The notes under the pieces are model-generated. The model was given only the letters and a program-made list of their open reading frames with translations. It was not told the DNA's origin and made no database searches. Made by a program: the position numbers and the translations under genes. This document shows positions 9,349-20,028 of a DNA stretch of 64,000 nt, piece by piece. How positions within the stretch are numbered: the stretch's first letter is position 1; each line of letters opens with the position of its first letter. The DNA lies in the NCBI RefSeq assembly GCF_002898515.1, contig NZ_PPFX01000012.1:26700-90699 (forward strand), given 5' to 3'. This stretch comes from Geothermobacter hydrogeniphilus. Lineage in GTDB: Bacteria > Desulfobacterota > Desulfuromonadia > Desulfuromonadales > Geothermobacteraceae.

Positions 9349-11205
9349 ATGGGCAGTTCACGCACCGACAGCAATCGACCCTACCTGCTGCAAAGTCTGT
9401 TTCAGATCACGGTTCTGGTCTGCCTGCTGATCTTTGTCGGCTGGTCGCTGTTCACCATGCGGCAGGCCGAAGAACGAAGATTCCGCTTCGAGGCCCTCAA
9501 TCGCTGCCGGGTTCTGGAAGTCGCCATTGCCGATATACTGCATGGCGGCTCGAAACACCAGATCGACCAGATTCAGAAACGGATCGACAAACTGGTACAG
9601 AGCGATCCGCGCATTGTCTGCCTCAGCGTCATCGCCAAAGCCGCGGACGGTCGCTACCGACATATTGCCAGCAGCCTGCCGATCCGGGTCGGCAAACCCG
9701 CCCACGAAGAAGATCTCGAAGCCCTCTCTTCCGGAAAAATCATTTTTCTCGATGAAGACTACCGCGATGTCGGGGCGCTCGACATCACCTATCCGGTACG
9801 GGATTTCGACGGCCGGACCGTCGCCCTGCTCGGCTACACCGTCAGCCGCGAAACCAATGATCATACCCCGCTGGTTCTCAGCGGGCTCGGCCTGCTGACC
9901 TTCTTTCTGCTGTTGTTTCATCTCCTCCAGGCCCGCGTTCTGGCCCGCCAGGACCGCTCCATCCAGCAGAGCCTGCGCCGGCAGCTGCAGGACGAGGAAT
10001 CGCTGCGCAGCATGGCCGAAGAGCTTCACCAGGCGAAAAAAATGGAGGCCATCGGCCTGCTTGCGGGCGGCGTGGCCCATGATCTGAACAATATGCTGAT
10101 GGGCATCGTCGCCCTTCCCGACCTGTTGCTCGAAGTCGACAATCTCACCCGCCGGCAACGAGAACAACTGGTGGATATCCGCGATGCCGGCCGCCGCATC
10201 GCCGATGTTGTCGCCGACATGCAGGCCCTCTCCCGCGACAGTGCCGCCAGCCGCGAGATCGTCGATCTCAACCGGATTATTGAAGAGTACCTCGACTCCC
10301 CCGAATATCGGGAACTTTGCCGGCATCACGGGGTTGACCTCTCCACCGAACTCGAATTCTGCCTGCCGGCGGTCATCGGCACCGGCTCTCATCTGCGCAA
10401 GGTGGTCATGAACCTGATCATCAACGCCATGGAAGCCTGTGACCGACAAGGACAGATTACCGTCAGCACCTCGACACAATCACTGACCGAACCCCATAAA
10501 GGCTATGAAACCGTTCCCCCGGGAAAATATGTCCGCCTGCGTATCAGCGATACCGGCAGCGGTATCGATCCGGACATCATGGGACAGGTCTTCGACCCCT
10601 TCTTTTCAAAAAAAGGTCTCGGACGCAGCGGGACCGGCCTCGGTCTGGCCGTCTGCTGGTCGATCATTCATGATCACCGCGGTTATATCGACCTGTACGC
10701 CAACCAGCCGGGTTCCGTCTTCGATATCTATCTCCCGGCCAGTGTTCTGGAAACCCCGCTGCTGACCGAACAGGACGCCCCGCTGTCGCGGGCGCAGGGA
10801 AGCGGCGCCTCGATCATGGTCATCGACGATGAAAGCGGCCCCCGCTCGGTCATCTGCGACATGCTCCGCTCCCTGGGCTACCGGGTCTTTGAAGCCGACA
10901 GCGGGGAAGATGCCCTGGAGACCCTCTCCCGGCGAAAGGTTGACCTGCTGCTGCTGGACATGGTTATGCCCTCCGGCCTGAGCGGCCTTGAGACCTATCG
11001 ACGCGTTATCGCCCTGCACCCCGGCCAGAAGACCCTCATCGTCAGCGGTCAGGCTGAATCGAACGATGTCAGGGAGGCGCAACGCCTCGGGGCCGGGCTG
11101 TTTCTGAAAAAACCCCTCAACCTGCAGCAGCTGGCAACCGCGATTTATACTGAACTGCACCATCCGCCGAATTCAGCTCCCCATCCCGACACCATCAACC
11201 CCTGA
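9349..11205 (+). CDS. Hybrid sensor histidine kinase with C-terminal receiver domain
   Basis: 618 residues. TM1 (about 17-37) and TM2 (about 172-195) bracket a periplasmic sensing domain. The HisKA box LLAGGVAHDLNNMLMG has its phospho-His near residue 242. The HATPase domain has N box NLIINAMEA, G1 DTGSGID and G2 GTGLGLAV. A receiver domain (about 490-605) carries the phospho-acceptor Asp in LLLLDMVMP. There is no DNA-binding or enzymatic output, so it must signal through a separate partner not identified here. It is transcribed divergently from the resB-ccsA-cus cluster, and a link to that cluster or to the downstream metal genes is plausible but unproven. The ATG has GAGG six bases upstream. 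Confidence 0.9.
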   Translation: MGSSRTDSNRPYLLQSLFQITVLVCLLIFVGWSLFTMRQAEERRFRFEALNRCRVLEVAIADILHGGSKHQIDQIQKRIDKLVQSDPRIVCLSVIAKAADGRYRHIASSLPIRVGKPAHEEDLEALSSGKIIFLDEDYRDVGALDITYPVRDFDGRTVALLGYTVSRETNDHTPLVLSGLGLLTFFLLLFHLLQARVLARQDRSIQQSLRRQLQDEESLRSMAEELHQAKKMEAIGLLAGGVAHDLNNMLMGIVALPDLLLEVDNLTRRQREQLVDIRDAGRRIADVVADMQALSRDSAASREIVDLNRIIEEYLDSPEYRELCRHHGVDLSTELEFCLPAVIGTGSHLRKVVMNLIINAMEACDRQGQITVSTSTQSLTEPHKGYETVPPGKYVRLRISDTGSGIDPDIMGQVFDPFFSKKGLGRSGTGLGLAVCWSIIHDHRGYIDLYANQPGSVFDIYLPASVLETPLLTEQDAPLSRAQGSGASIMVIDDESGPRSVICDMLRSLGYRVFEADSGEDALETLSRRKVDLLLLDMVMPSGLSGLETYRRVIALHPGQKTLIVSGQAESNDVREAQRLGAGLFLKKPLNLQQLATAIYTELHHPPNSAPHPDTINP

Positions 11206-11212
11206 ATACAAC

Positions 11213-11240
11213 CCCCCTTGACAGGACGCGTCAAAGGGGG
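11213..11240 (+). terminator. Hairpin after the hybrid kinase gene
   Basis: CCCCCTTGAC pairs with GTCAAAGGGGG with one bulge, eight bases after the kinase stop. No U tract follows, so it may terminate weakly or act as a barrier before the arsR promoter. Confidence 0.4.
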
Positions 11241-11255
11241 CAGACTGAAAACATC

Positions 11256-11276
11256 ATTTGAACACTTGCTCAACTG
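11256..11276 (+). promoter_or_regulatory. Probable ArsR/SmtB-family operator
   Basis: The imperfect inverted repeat TTGAACACTTGCTCAA (11258-11273) lies just before the arsR ribosome binding site (GAGGAG). TTGAACA-type half sites are typical of SmtB/CadC-family operators. It implies autoregulation of arsR and the following permease. Confidence 0.5.
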
Positions 11277-11285
11277 TGAGGAGAA

Positions 11286-11645
11286 ATGGATTCCGATATC
11301 TGCCAGGTCACCATCGTTGACCGACAACGTATCGCCCGTGCCGTAGATCAGCTGCCCGACCCGCCGGTTCTCACCGAGGTCGCCGCGACCTTCAAGCTGC
11401 TCGGCGACCCGACCCGACTGAAAATCCTGCACGCCCTGGCGGCGGAGGAACTCTGCGTCTGTGATTTAGCGGCGCTGCTCGCGGTCAGCATCTCGGCGGT
11501 CTCCCATCAGCTGCGGCTGCTGCGGGGCCAGGGCGTGGTGCGTTTTCGCCGTGAAGGAAAAATTGTCTACTACCAGCTCGATGACGACCACATCCGCCAG
11601 GTAATGGCCGACATGCGCGCGCATATCGAAAGTTGCCGGAGATGA
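11286..11645 (+). CDS. ArsR/SmtB-family metal sensor, CadC-like
   Basis: 119-residue winged-helix repressor released from DNA by metal. Residues 60-70 read EELCVCDLAAL, the alpha-3N/CadC CxC ligand pair. An N-terminal DICQ adds a third Cys at a position like CadC Cys7; the fourth CadC ligand (Cys11) is Thr here. The C-terminal alpha-5 helix has DDDHIRQVMADMRAHIESC, close to the D-x-H...H zinc site of SmtB/CzrA. The protein may therefore sense Cd/Pb at one site and Zn at the other (inference). The stop overlaps the ATG of the permease, so sensor and exporter are one operon. Confidence 0.88.
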   Translation: MDSDICQVTIVDRQRIARAVDQLPDPPVLTEVAATFKLLGDPTRLKILHALAAEELCVCDLAALLAVSISAVSHQLRLLRGQGVVRFRREGKIVYYQLDDDHIRQVMADMRAHIESCRR

Positions 11646-12715
11646 TGGCCATCCTGCTTGACGTTCTCTCTGAATGCTGGCGAATCCTGCTTGAATCCGC
11701 CCCTTACGTGCTGTTCGGCTTCTTCGCCGCCGGACTGCTCAAGGCGCTGATCCCGGATGACGCCGTCGCCCGTCATCTCGGTCGCAACGGTGCCGGTTCG
11801 GTCATCAAGGCTTCTCTGTTCGGCATCCCGCTGCCGCTCTGTTCCTGCGGGGTGATTCCGGCCGCCATCGGGCTGCGCAAGCAGGGCGCGAGCAAGGGAG
11901 CGACCGCCTCCTTCCTGATCTCGGTCCCGGAAACCGGGGTCGATTCGATGGCCATCACCTGGGCGCTGCTCGACCCGCTGATGACCCTGCTGCGACCGCT
12001 GGCGGCCTTTTTCACCGCCATCTGCGCCGGCCTGTGGATCAATCGTCTGCCGGAGGCACCGGAACCGGAGGCTCCTCCATTGCCACCGGGCTGCGGCTGA
12101 CCGGACAAAGACGCCGGGGGTTCCCCGGCACCGACCACCCGGCCGCCTCTTTCCGCCCGTCTGCGCCACGGCCTCGGCTACGCCTTCGGAGATCTGCTCG
12201 GCGACATCGGCAAGTGGCTGCTGCTCGGCATCCTGGTTGCCGGGCTGCTCTCAGCGCTGATCCCGGAAGAACTGTTTCAGCACTTCTTCGCCAACGAACC
12301 GCTCTCGCTGCTGCTGATGCTCGGCATCGGCATCCCGCTCTACATCTGTGCCAGCGCCTCCACCCCGATCGCCGCCGCGCTGGTGCTCAAGGGGCTCTCC
12401 CCGGGCGCGGCGCTGATCTTCCTGCTCGCCGGCCCGGCCACCAATGCCGCCACCCTGACGGTGGTCGGCCACCAGCTCGGTCGCGCCGCCACCCTGCGCT
12501 ACCTGATCAGTATCGCCGTCTGCTCGCTGCTGTTCGGCTGGCTGGTCAACCGACTCTACGCCGTCACCGGCATCAGCATCAGTGACTGGATCACCCCCGC
12601 CGAGGCCACCGGCGACTCACCGCTGGCGATCACCTCAGCGATCCTGCTGCTGGTCCTGATCGGCTGGAACCTGCGCCCGAGACGCGGACGCAAGGACGAC
12701 TGCTGCGGTTCCTGA
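11642..12715 (+). CDS. SO_0444/ArsP_1-type metal permease, selenoprotein candidate (in-frame UGA at 12098)
   Basis: Permease of the PF03773-like family (SO_0444-type Cu/Zn exporters). The first half (codons 1-152) has LFGIPLPLCSCGVIPAAIG. The second half has IGIPLYICASASTPIAAALV and GPATNAATLTVVG. The halves are in the same frame, separated only by TGA at codon 153, in PPGCG-UGA-PDKDAGG. No ATG, GTG or TTG occurs in frame in the 72 codons after UGA, while hydrophobic family-like sequence resumes about 25 codons after it, so a separate second gene is unlikely. A SECIS-like hairpin follows. Read through, the product is 357 aa, ending DDCCGS. Sec would sit next to Cys in the metal-binding loop between the two halves. 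Start ATG overlaps the arsR stop. Confidence 0.82.
12098..12129 (+). promoter_or_regulatory. UGA codon and predicted bacterial SECIS of the permease
   Basis: TGA at 12098-12100, then 12 nt, then the perfect hairpin GCCGGGG-GTT-CCCCGGC (12113-12129). The apical loop contains GU 20-21 nt after the UGA. The spacing matches bacterial SECIS elements bound by SelB and the hairpins at 25020 and 37434. Confidence 0.75.
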
Positions 12716-12776
12716 GCGGGATGCTGTTGGCGTTGAAATGGACAATCTCCCGAAGTGATCTGTCGGAGCCCGTCTG

Positions 12777-13595
12777 ATGAAAACTATTGCTGACAAAAGC
12801 TTGAGCGCCCTTCCGATACTTGCCCACCAGACGGCCGAACCTTCGGTTTTCCTGCCGGAGAATCTGCTTGCCCAGGCATCTTCGATGAAGGGTGAGGGGC
12901 AAGCAAAAATCCCGGCCTGCTGCCTTCTCGATTTCGACGGCGAGCTGATTGCGGTGGCACAGAAACATTTCGCCGCGCGCACCAGCCCGGACTGGCCCTG
13001 TTTTCACACCTCGCTGCTGATCCTGGAACAGGACGGTTTTGAAATGGGCCTGATCGGCGGCACGGTCGGGGCTCCTTTCGCGGTGCTGGTCTGTGAGCAG
13101 TTGATCGCCTGCGGCTGCCGCCACCTGATCGGCTACAGTTCGGCAGGAGCAGTCGGCCGGCAGCAAAAACCGCCGTTTCTGATGGTTCCCGACCGGGCGA
13201 TGCGCGATGAGGGAACCTCGTATCACTATCTACCCCCCGCGCCCCGGGTTGACGTCCGCGGGCAACTGCCGGCGATCCTGTCCCGCCAGGCGAAGACTTG
13301 CGGCCTGCCTGTCTGCCGCGGCACGACCTGGACCACGGATGCGCCCTATCGGGAAACCGCCACGCAGATCGAGCAACACCGTACCGCAGGGGTCCGGACC
13401 GTAGAGATGGAGGCTGCTGCGCTGATGGCTTTGGCTCAGGTCAAGAAAGTTGAAATTGCCTCGCTGCTGCATGTGACCAACACCATGGCCACCGGTGACA
13501 ACGATTTTCACAAGGGACCGGACGACATCAACCGCAAGGTCATTGAATGCTGTCTCGCTGCGATGCGGGAAGCTATTGAACAGAACCACCAATAA
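12777..13595 (+). CDS. Nucleoside phosphorylase (uridine phosphorylase-like, PNP_UDP_1 family)
   Basis: 272 residues. The signature VRTVEMEAAALMALA and the phosphate/nucleoside-binding segments GLIGGTVGAPFAVLVCEQL and YSSAGAVG mark the uridine/purine nucleoside phosphorylase superfamily, which cleaves nucleosides to base plus (deoxy)ribose-1-phosphate. HVTNTMATGDNDFHKG near the C-terminus is also family-like. The cytoplasmic enzyme shows no signal. It lies 61 bp after the permease and may be a separate unit. The substrate cannot be assigned from sequence. The start ATG follows a TCTGATGA context; no strong ribosome binding site is visible. Confidence 0.82.
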   Translation: MKTIADKSLSALPILAHQTAEPSVFLPENLLAQASSMKGEGQAKIPACCLLDFDGELIAVAQKHFAARTSPDWPCFHTSLLILEQDGFEMGLIGGTVGAPFAVLVCEQLIACGCRHLIGYSSAGAVGRQQKPPFLMVPDRAMRDEGTSYHYLPPAPRVDVRGQLPAILSRQAKTCGLPVCRGTTWTTDAPYRETATQIEQHRTAGVRTVEMEAAALMALAQVKKVEIASLLHVTNTMATGDNDFHKGPDDINRKVIECCLAAMREAIEQNHQ

Positions 13596-13804
13596 AAATC
13601 ATCGGGCTATGGTCATATTTCCCGACGATTCAAACAGGATCTTGTTGCTGTCGGCTCCGGCAGCGTTTATCGTATTTCTGAATCAGCGGTCGTCTCCGGT
13701 CAATCAGCACCGTTGCCCGGCCCGGCCGCGAGGTGCCGACTTCGGGCCTGAAATACCCGCGGGCACCACAGAGGCAATCCTCCCATCCAGCCGAGGCTCG
13801 CCAG

Positions 13805-15268
13805 ATGCGCATCGCTACCCGGATCTTTCTTTACCTGTTCACCCTGGTCACCGTTGCTTCCGCGGTGCTTGGCTACGTGTCGATCCAGGATGAAAGAATC
13901 CACCTGCTCGCCGGGGTCCGCTCGGAAGCCCGACTGATGGCCCGCTCATTGGCGGCAGTGCTGCGCCGCTACCACCCCGGCGACCTTGCTGTCGACCTGA
14001 ACCGGCTGCTCGCCGACATCACCCCGCGCGAATGGGAACCGCCGCCCATGCTCCGCTTCTATGCCCGCGACGGTGCCCCGACCGGAGTCGCCTGCGCCGA
14101 AGGCAACCCCCTCGCCCTGCCCCACAAAAGAATCGACCTGAGTGTCTTCAACGGGAACGGCCGCGAGGACATCATCGAAACCGGCACCGAACAGTTCTTT
14201 TCGATCATCGTGCCGGTCCGGGGAGTCGGAAACTCTCCCCAGGGCGCCCTGGAAGTCGTGCTGCCGCTGCGGCAGGTCAACCAGACCCTGGCGGGGCTCA
14301 CCCGTCGCTTCCTCTTTTTCACCCTGGCCCTGATTCTCGGGCTGGGCGTGGTCATCAGCCTGATCACCCGCTGGAACATCAGCCAGCCGCTGCAGAAGCT
14401 GGCGGTCGCCGCCCGCCTGCTCGGAACCGGCAACCTCGCGCTGCGGATCGAACCGAGCAACGTGCCCGATCTCGATCAACTGGTGGAAGAATTGAACCGG
14501 ATGGCGGTCAGCCTGGAAGAACAGTACCGCTCCCGCGAGGATTTCTACCGGCAGAAGCTGGAGCTGGAACGGGGCCTGCGACATGCGGAGAAACTCGCCT
14601 CGGTGGGCCAGCTCACCTCGGGCATGGCGCACGAAATCGGCACCCCGCTCAACGTCATCATCGGCCGCGCCGAACAGCTGCTGGGGCGGCTGGCGGCGGA
14701 CGATCCCGGACGCAGGGCCCTGGAATCGATCATCGACCAGAGCGAACAGATCGCCGGGCTCATCGAGCGGCTGCTGGCCTTCTCGCGGCAGGATATCAAG
14801 TGCTGGGAAGAAGTCGACCTGGAGGCCCTGCTGCGGGAATCCCTGAGCCTGTGCCGGATGCGCTTCCCGAATCGCGACTTTTCCGTCGACCTCGAGCTCG
14901 ACCTGCAGGTGGCGAGCATGACCGGCGACACCAACGCCCTGCGCCAACTGTTCGTCAACCTGATGCTCAACGCGATTCAGGCGGTTGAAGGGCAGGGCCG
15001 GATCCGAGTTTCCTCGGTCCAGGCGGAGCAGCGTATCCAGGTTGTTTTCGAAGACAATGGCCCCGGTATCCCCGAACAACTGAGGGAAAAGGTCTTCGAA
15101 CCCTTCTTCACCTCCAAGGATGTCGGCGAAGGAACCGGCCTCGGACTCTACATCACAGCCAACATTGTCGAGGATCACGGCGGCGACATCCGCATCGAAG
15201 ACCGGGCGGGCGGGGGAGCCCGCTTTGTCATGACCTTTCCGATCAGGCAAGAGAGGAGCCAGGCATGA
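13805..15268 (+). CDS. Sensor histidine kinase (NtrB/ZraS/AtoS type)
   Basis: 488 residues from the ATG at 13805 ([16 protein letters not shown]). Two membrane segments (about 5-25 and 160-185) flank a periplasmic sensor region. A HAMP domain (about 185-245) precedes the H box [16 protein letters not shown] (His near 275). N, G1, F and G2 motifs follow: [34 protein letters not shown]. The stop overlaps the ATG of the sigma-54 response regulator, so they are a pair. The next operon (ccm) carries a sigma-54 promoter with an upstream dyad, suggesting this system controls cytochrome c maturation (inference). Confidence 0.9.
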   Translation: MRIATRIFLYLFTLVTVASAVLGYVSIQDERIHLLAGVRSEARLMARSLAAVLRRYHPGDLAVDLNRLLADITPREWEPPPMLRFYARDGAPTGVACAEGNPLALPHKRIDLSVFNGNGREDIIETGTEQFFSIIVPVRGVGNSPQGALEVVLPLRQVNQTLAGLTRRFLFFTLALILGLGVVISLITRWNISQPLQKLAVAARLLGTGNLALRIEPSNVPDLDQLVEELNRMAVSLEEQYRSREDFYRQKLELERGLRHAEKLASVGQLTSGMAHEIGTPLNVIIGRAEQLLGRLAADDPGRRALESIIDQSEQIAGLIERLLAFSRQDIKCWEEVDLEALLRESLSLCRMRFPNRDFSVDLELDLQVASMTGDTNALRQLFVNLMLNAIQAVEGQGRIRVSSVQAEQRIQVVFEDNGPGIPEQLREKVFEPFFTSKDVGEGTGLGLYITANIVEDHGGDIRIEDRAGGGARFVMTFPIRQERSQA

Positions 15269-16609
15269 CCAGTCCGCCCCCACTACGCATCCTGATTGTC
15301 GACGACCAGCCGCAGATGCGGGAACTGCTTGCTGATGTTCTCGGTGAACGAGGCTATGCCGTAACGACAGCCGGAGACGGCGAACAGGCTCTCGACCGCC
15401 TCGCCGAACAAGCCTTTGAGCTGATCATCAGCGACATCCGCATGCCGTCGATGGACGGCGTCACCCTGCTGGAACGGGTCAAGGATGTCCCGGGATTCTC
15501 CCCGTTCGTGATCCTGATCACCGCCTTCGGCGACATCAACGACACGGTCCGGCTGATCGATCGCGGCGCCTACGATTACCTGATCAAGCCGTTCAAAACA
15601 GAGCAGCTGCTGATCACCGTCAAGCGCGCCGAACGGGAACTGGCCATGCGTCGCCGGGTCGCCGAGCTGGAGGAGAGCCTGACCCGGGGGGGCGGCGCAT
15701 CCCGAGCTGGTGGGCCGCAGCAGTGCCATGGCCGGCGTGCTGACCCTGATCGACAAGGTCGCTCCCGCCGAGGGCGGGGTGCTGATCGAAGGAGAGACCG
15801 GCACCGGCAAGGAACTGGTCGCCCGGGCGATCCACCGCAGCTCGCCGCGCCGGAACGGTCCCTTCGTCGCCGTCAACTGCGCGGCGCTGCCTGGAGAACT
15901 GCTCGAAAGCGAACTCTTCGGCCATGTGCGCGGTGCGTTTACCGGCGCCGTCGAAGACAAGCCCGGGCTGTTCCTCGAAGCGCAGGGCGGCACCCTGCTG
16001 CTGGATGAAATCGGCGACATGCCCCTGCCGCTGCAGGCCAAGCTGCTGCGGGCTCTGCAGGAACGCCAGGTGCGGCCGATAGGCGGCTCCGAACTGCGGG
16101 ACTTCGATGTGCGGGTGCTGGCCGCCACCAACCGCAACCTGCTGGAGGACGCCCGGGAGGGGCTGTTCCGCGAAGATATCTATTACCGCATCGCCACCTT
16201 CCGGATCGCGCTGCCGCCGCTGCGCCGCCGCCGCGAAGACATTCCGGCCCTGCTTGAGGAATTCATCGCCCGTTTCTCCGGCACCCGACCGCTCGCATTC
16301 GAGCCCGAGGCCCTGCGCGCCCTGGTTGACTATGCCTGGCCCGGCAACGTGCGGGAACTACAGAACCTGGTCGAACACTGCAGCTATCTCTGCGACCGGG
16401 GAAAGGTCAGGCTCGCCGATCTGCCGGCGGAAATCCTCAACAGCCTGCGACCCGACGAACAGTTCCGCTGGACCGACATCAAGCCCCTGGCGGAGCTGGA
16501 GCGCGACTATATCCAGCATGTCATGCGTCTCTGCAACGGCAACAAGGTCCAGGCGGCCGCCCTGCTCGGCATCAACCGCAAGACCATCCAGCGAAAACTG
16601 AACGACTGA
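15265..16609 (+). CDS. NtrC-family sigma-54 response regulator, frameshifted in a G7 run as sequenced
   Basis: Receiver domain (codons 1-125, LRILIVDDQ and phospho-Asp in IISDIRMPS), AAA+ domain with Walker A GETGTGKE, sigma-54 contact loop GAFTGA, Walker B GGTLLLDEIGDMP, and a C-terminal Fis-type helix-turn-helix (AALLGINRKTIQRKL). The two parts are in different frames. The switch falls at the seven-G run 15686-15692; removing one G gives TRGAAHPELVGRSSAM, joining the domains as in the family. Either a sequencing error, a natural phase-variable loss, or a recent mutation. The second part extends from about 15693 to the stop at 16609. Confidence 0.88.
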
Positions 16610-16637
16610 CCCCGCGCCCCCTTCCCCGCCCCGCGCA

Positions 16638-16674
16638 CTGCGACAATTTGTCCCACAGGTCCTTATTGTCGCAG
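16638..16674. promoter_or_regulatory. Enhancer-like dyad upstream of the ccm sigma-54 promoter
   Basis: CTGCGACAAT (16638-16647) is the exact reverse complement of ATTGTCGCAG (16665-16674). The left arm also forms a local dyad, TGCGACAATTTGTCCCA. It is centred about 120 bp upstream of the -24/-12 element and just after the regulator gene. This is the position and style expected for an NtrC-type binding site. Confidence 0.6.
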
Positions 16675-16773
16675 CCGGGCCCTGATCCCGGCCTTCCCGC
16701 CACCCTCCCTGAACGTCGAATTTACCCAGCAATTCCAGCACTATGGCTTCATTCTCGGTCGCCATGGACCTTC

Positions 16774-16789
16774 TGGCACATCCCATGCT
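16774..16789 (+). promoter_or_regulatory. Sigma-54 promoter of the ccm operon
   Basis: TGGCACATCCCATGCT has GG and GC ten bases apart, matching TGGCAC-N5-TTGCW except A for the first T of TTGC. The predicted start near 16800 gives an 80-nt leader before ccmE. Confidence 0.6.
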
Positions 16790-16881
16790 CATTATCCTGG
16801 CAAGAGACACCGCTGTCCCCGAAGTTCTGCCGGTGAGTTTTTACGACGCCACCAACCTTAAATAAAGCGAGTTTATAGCAG

Positions 16882-17309
16882 ATGAAAAAATCGAATCGAA
16901 AAGCTCTGCTTGCCATCCTGGTCATCGTCGTCGGAGTCGGCTTCCTGATCTGCCGCGGACTTTCCAGTACCAGCGTCTACTACATGACAGTCGCCGAACT
17001 GAAAAACTCATCTTTGGGACAACAGCTCAGCCGGAACCAGTCCGTACGCGTCGGCGGGAAGGTGATCGAGGACAGCATCGACTACAACCAGCGCGAACTG
17101 GTGCTGCGCTTCGCCCTCCGGGACGAGAGCCGGCCGCAGCAGCGGATCGACGCCGTCTACCGCGGAGCCCGACCCGATGCCTTCAAGGCCGATATCGAGG
17201 CCCTGCTCGAAGGAACCTACGACCGCGGGCAGAATCTCTTCCTGGCAAAAACCCTGCTGGTGAAGTGTCCGTCAAAATATGAATCCGACCTGAAGCAGGA
17301 GGACAAACC

Positions 17310-17313
<4 letters not shown>
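16882..17313 (+). CDS. ccmE: CcmE heme chaperone, Cys variant
   Basis: Periplasmic heme chaperone of System I, anchored by an N-terminal helix (LLAILVIVVGVGFLICRG), with an OB-fold domain containing VRVGGKVIEDSI. The usual heme-binding His in HxxxY is replaced by Cys: LLVKCPSKYESD near residue 130. This CxxxY class is established for Desulfovibrio and archaea, where heme is held differently. 143 residues. The stop overlaps the GTG start of ccmF. It is the first gene of the ccm operon, downstream of the sigma-54 promoter. Confidence 0.92.
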
Positions 17314-19252
<1,939 letters not shown>

Positions 19253-19256
<4 letters not shown>

Positions 19257-19735
19257 ACAGCCTGGCGTTACGCTTTACCTTACCGGTCCTCTTCCTTCTG
19301 CTGCTGGCCCTGCCGACCGGGGGACTTGCCGAACTGACCGAAACCGAGGTCACCGAGAGCCTGATCTGCTACGCCTGCCCGGGAGAACCGCTGAGCATCG
19401 ACCGCTGCAGCGGCGGCGACCGGATGCGCGAAGCGATTCGCAGCATGCTGGCCGAAGGCAAGAACAAGCAGCAGATACTCGACTACTTCGTCGCCCAGTT
19501 CGGCGACAGCATCCTGACCACCGTCCCTAAACGCGGCTTCAACCTGGTCGCCTATCTCGGCCCGATCGTCGGCCTGCTGATCGGTATCCCGGTCGCGATC
19601 CTGGTGATCCGCCGCTGGGGCTCAGCCGGGCAGAGACAGACAACCGAAAAACCCGCCGGAACAGCGACGGTCCTCGACGACAAGATGAAACAACAGATCG
19701 AGACCGAACTGGCCCGCCTGGACGAGGAGGACTGA
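19253..19735 (+). CDS. ccmH: CcmH/CycL thiol-redox heme lyase subunit
   Basis: Signal peptide (PVLFLLLLALPTGGLA), then the redox motif LICYAC (family LRCxxC), which reduces the apocytochrome CXXCH thiols. FVAQFGDSILTTVPKRGFN and a C-terminal membrane helix follow. The extra segment PGEPLSIDRCSGGD contains a third Cys. 160 aa, normal for a single-domain CcmH. Many Cys-type CcmE systems lack CcmH, so its presence here is noteworthy. No CcmG thioredoxin was seen in the window. Confidence 0.9.
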
Positions 19736-19737
19736 CC

Positions 19738-20028
19738 ATGGAAATCGCCACACTGCTGCTTATCAGCCTGTTGCTGATGGTCTACACCCTGCTGCCGGTG
19801 TTCCGACCCGCCACCCCCCTGGTCCGGGAGCAGAACCCGCTGGAACGCTGGCGGCAAGCCCTGGAGCAGGAGAAGAAAACCAATCTGAAAGCGATCAGAG
19901 ATATCGATTTCGAACTGGCAACCGGCAAGATCAGCGCCGAGGACCACGAGGAACTGCGAACCCTTTACAGCCTCCGGGCAGCCGATGCGATCGCCGCCTG
20001 GAAACGGCTGCGGGAAGACCATGACTGA
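19738..20028 (+). CDS. CcmI-like short membrane-anchored protein
   Basis: 96 residues: an N-terminal helix (ATLLLISLLLMVYTLLPV), then a charged helical region with AIRDIDFELATGKISAEDHEEL. This resembles the N-terminal part of CcmI/CycH proteins (LEFDxxTGKLSExDY). It lacks TPRs; a TPR protein is encoded at the end of the operon instead, so CcmI function may be split (inference). The stop overlaps the ATG of ccmA by eight bases. Confidence 0.7.
   Translation: MEIATLLLISLLLMVYTLLPVFRPATPLVREQNPLERWRQALEQEKKTNLKAIRDIDFELATGKISAEDHEELRTLYSLRAADAIAAWKRLREDHD

Noticed and set aside
12034..12585. Open frame overlapping the permease in another frame
   Set aside because: Low-complexity Arg/Pro-rich translation with no family resemblance; the overlapping frame encodes clear permease helices.
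15680..15700. Programmed ribosomal frameshifting in the response regulator
   Set aside because: No heptamer with a downstream structure and no reason for two products; an indel in the G run is simpler.
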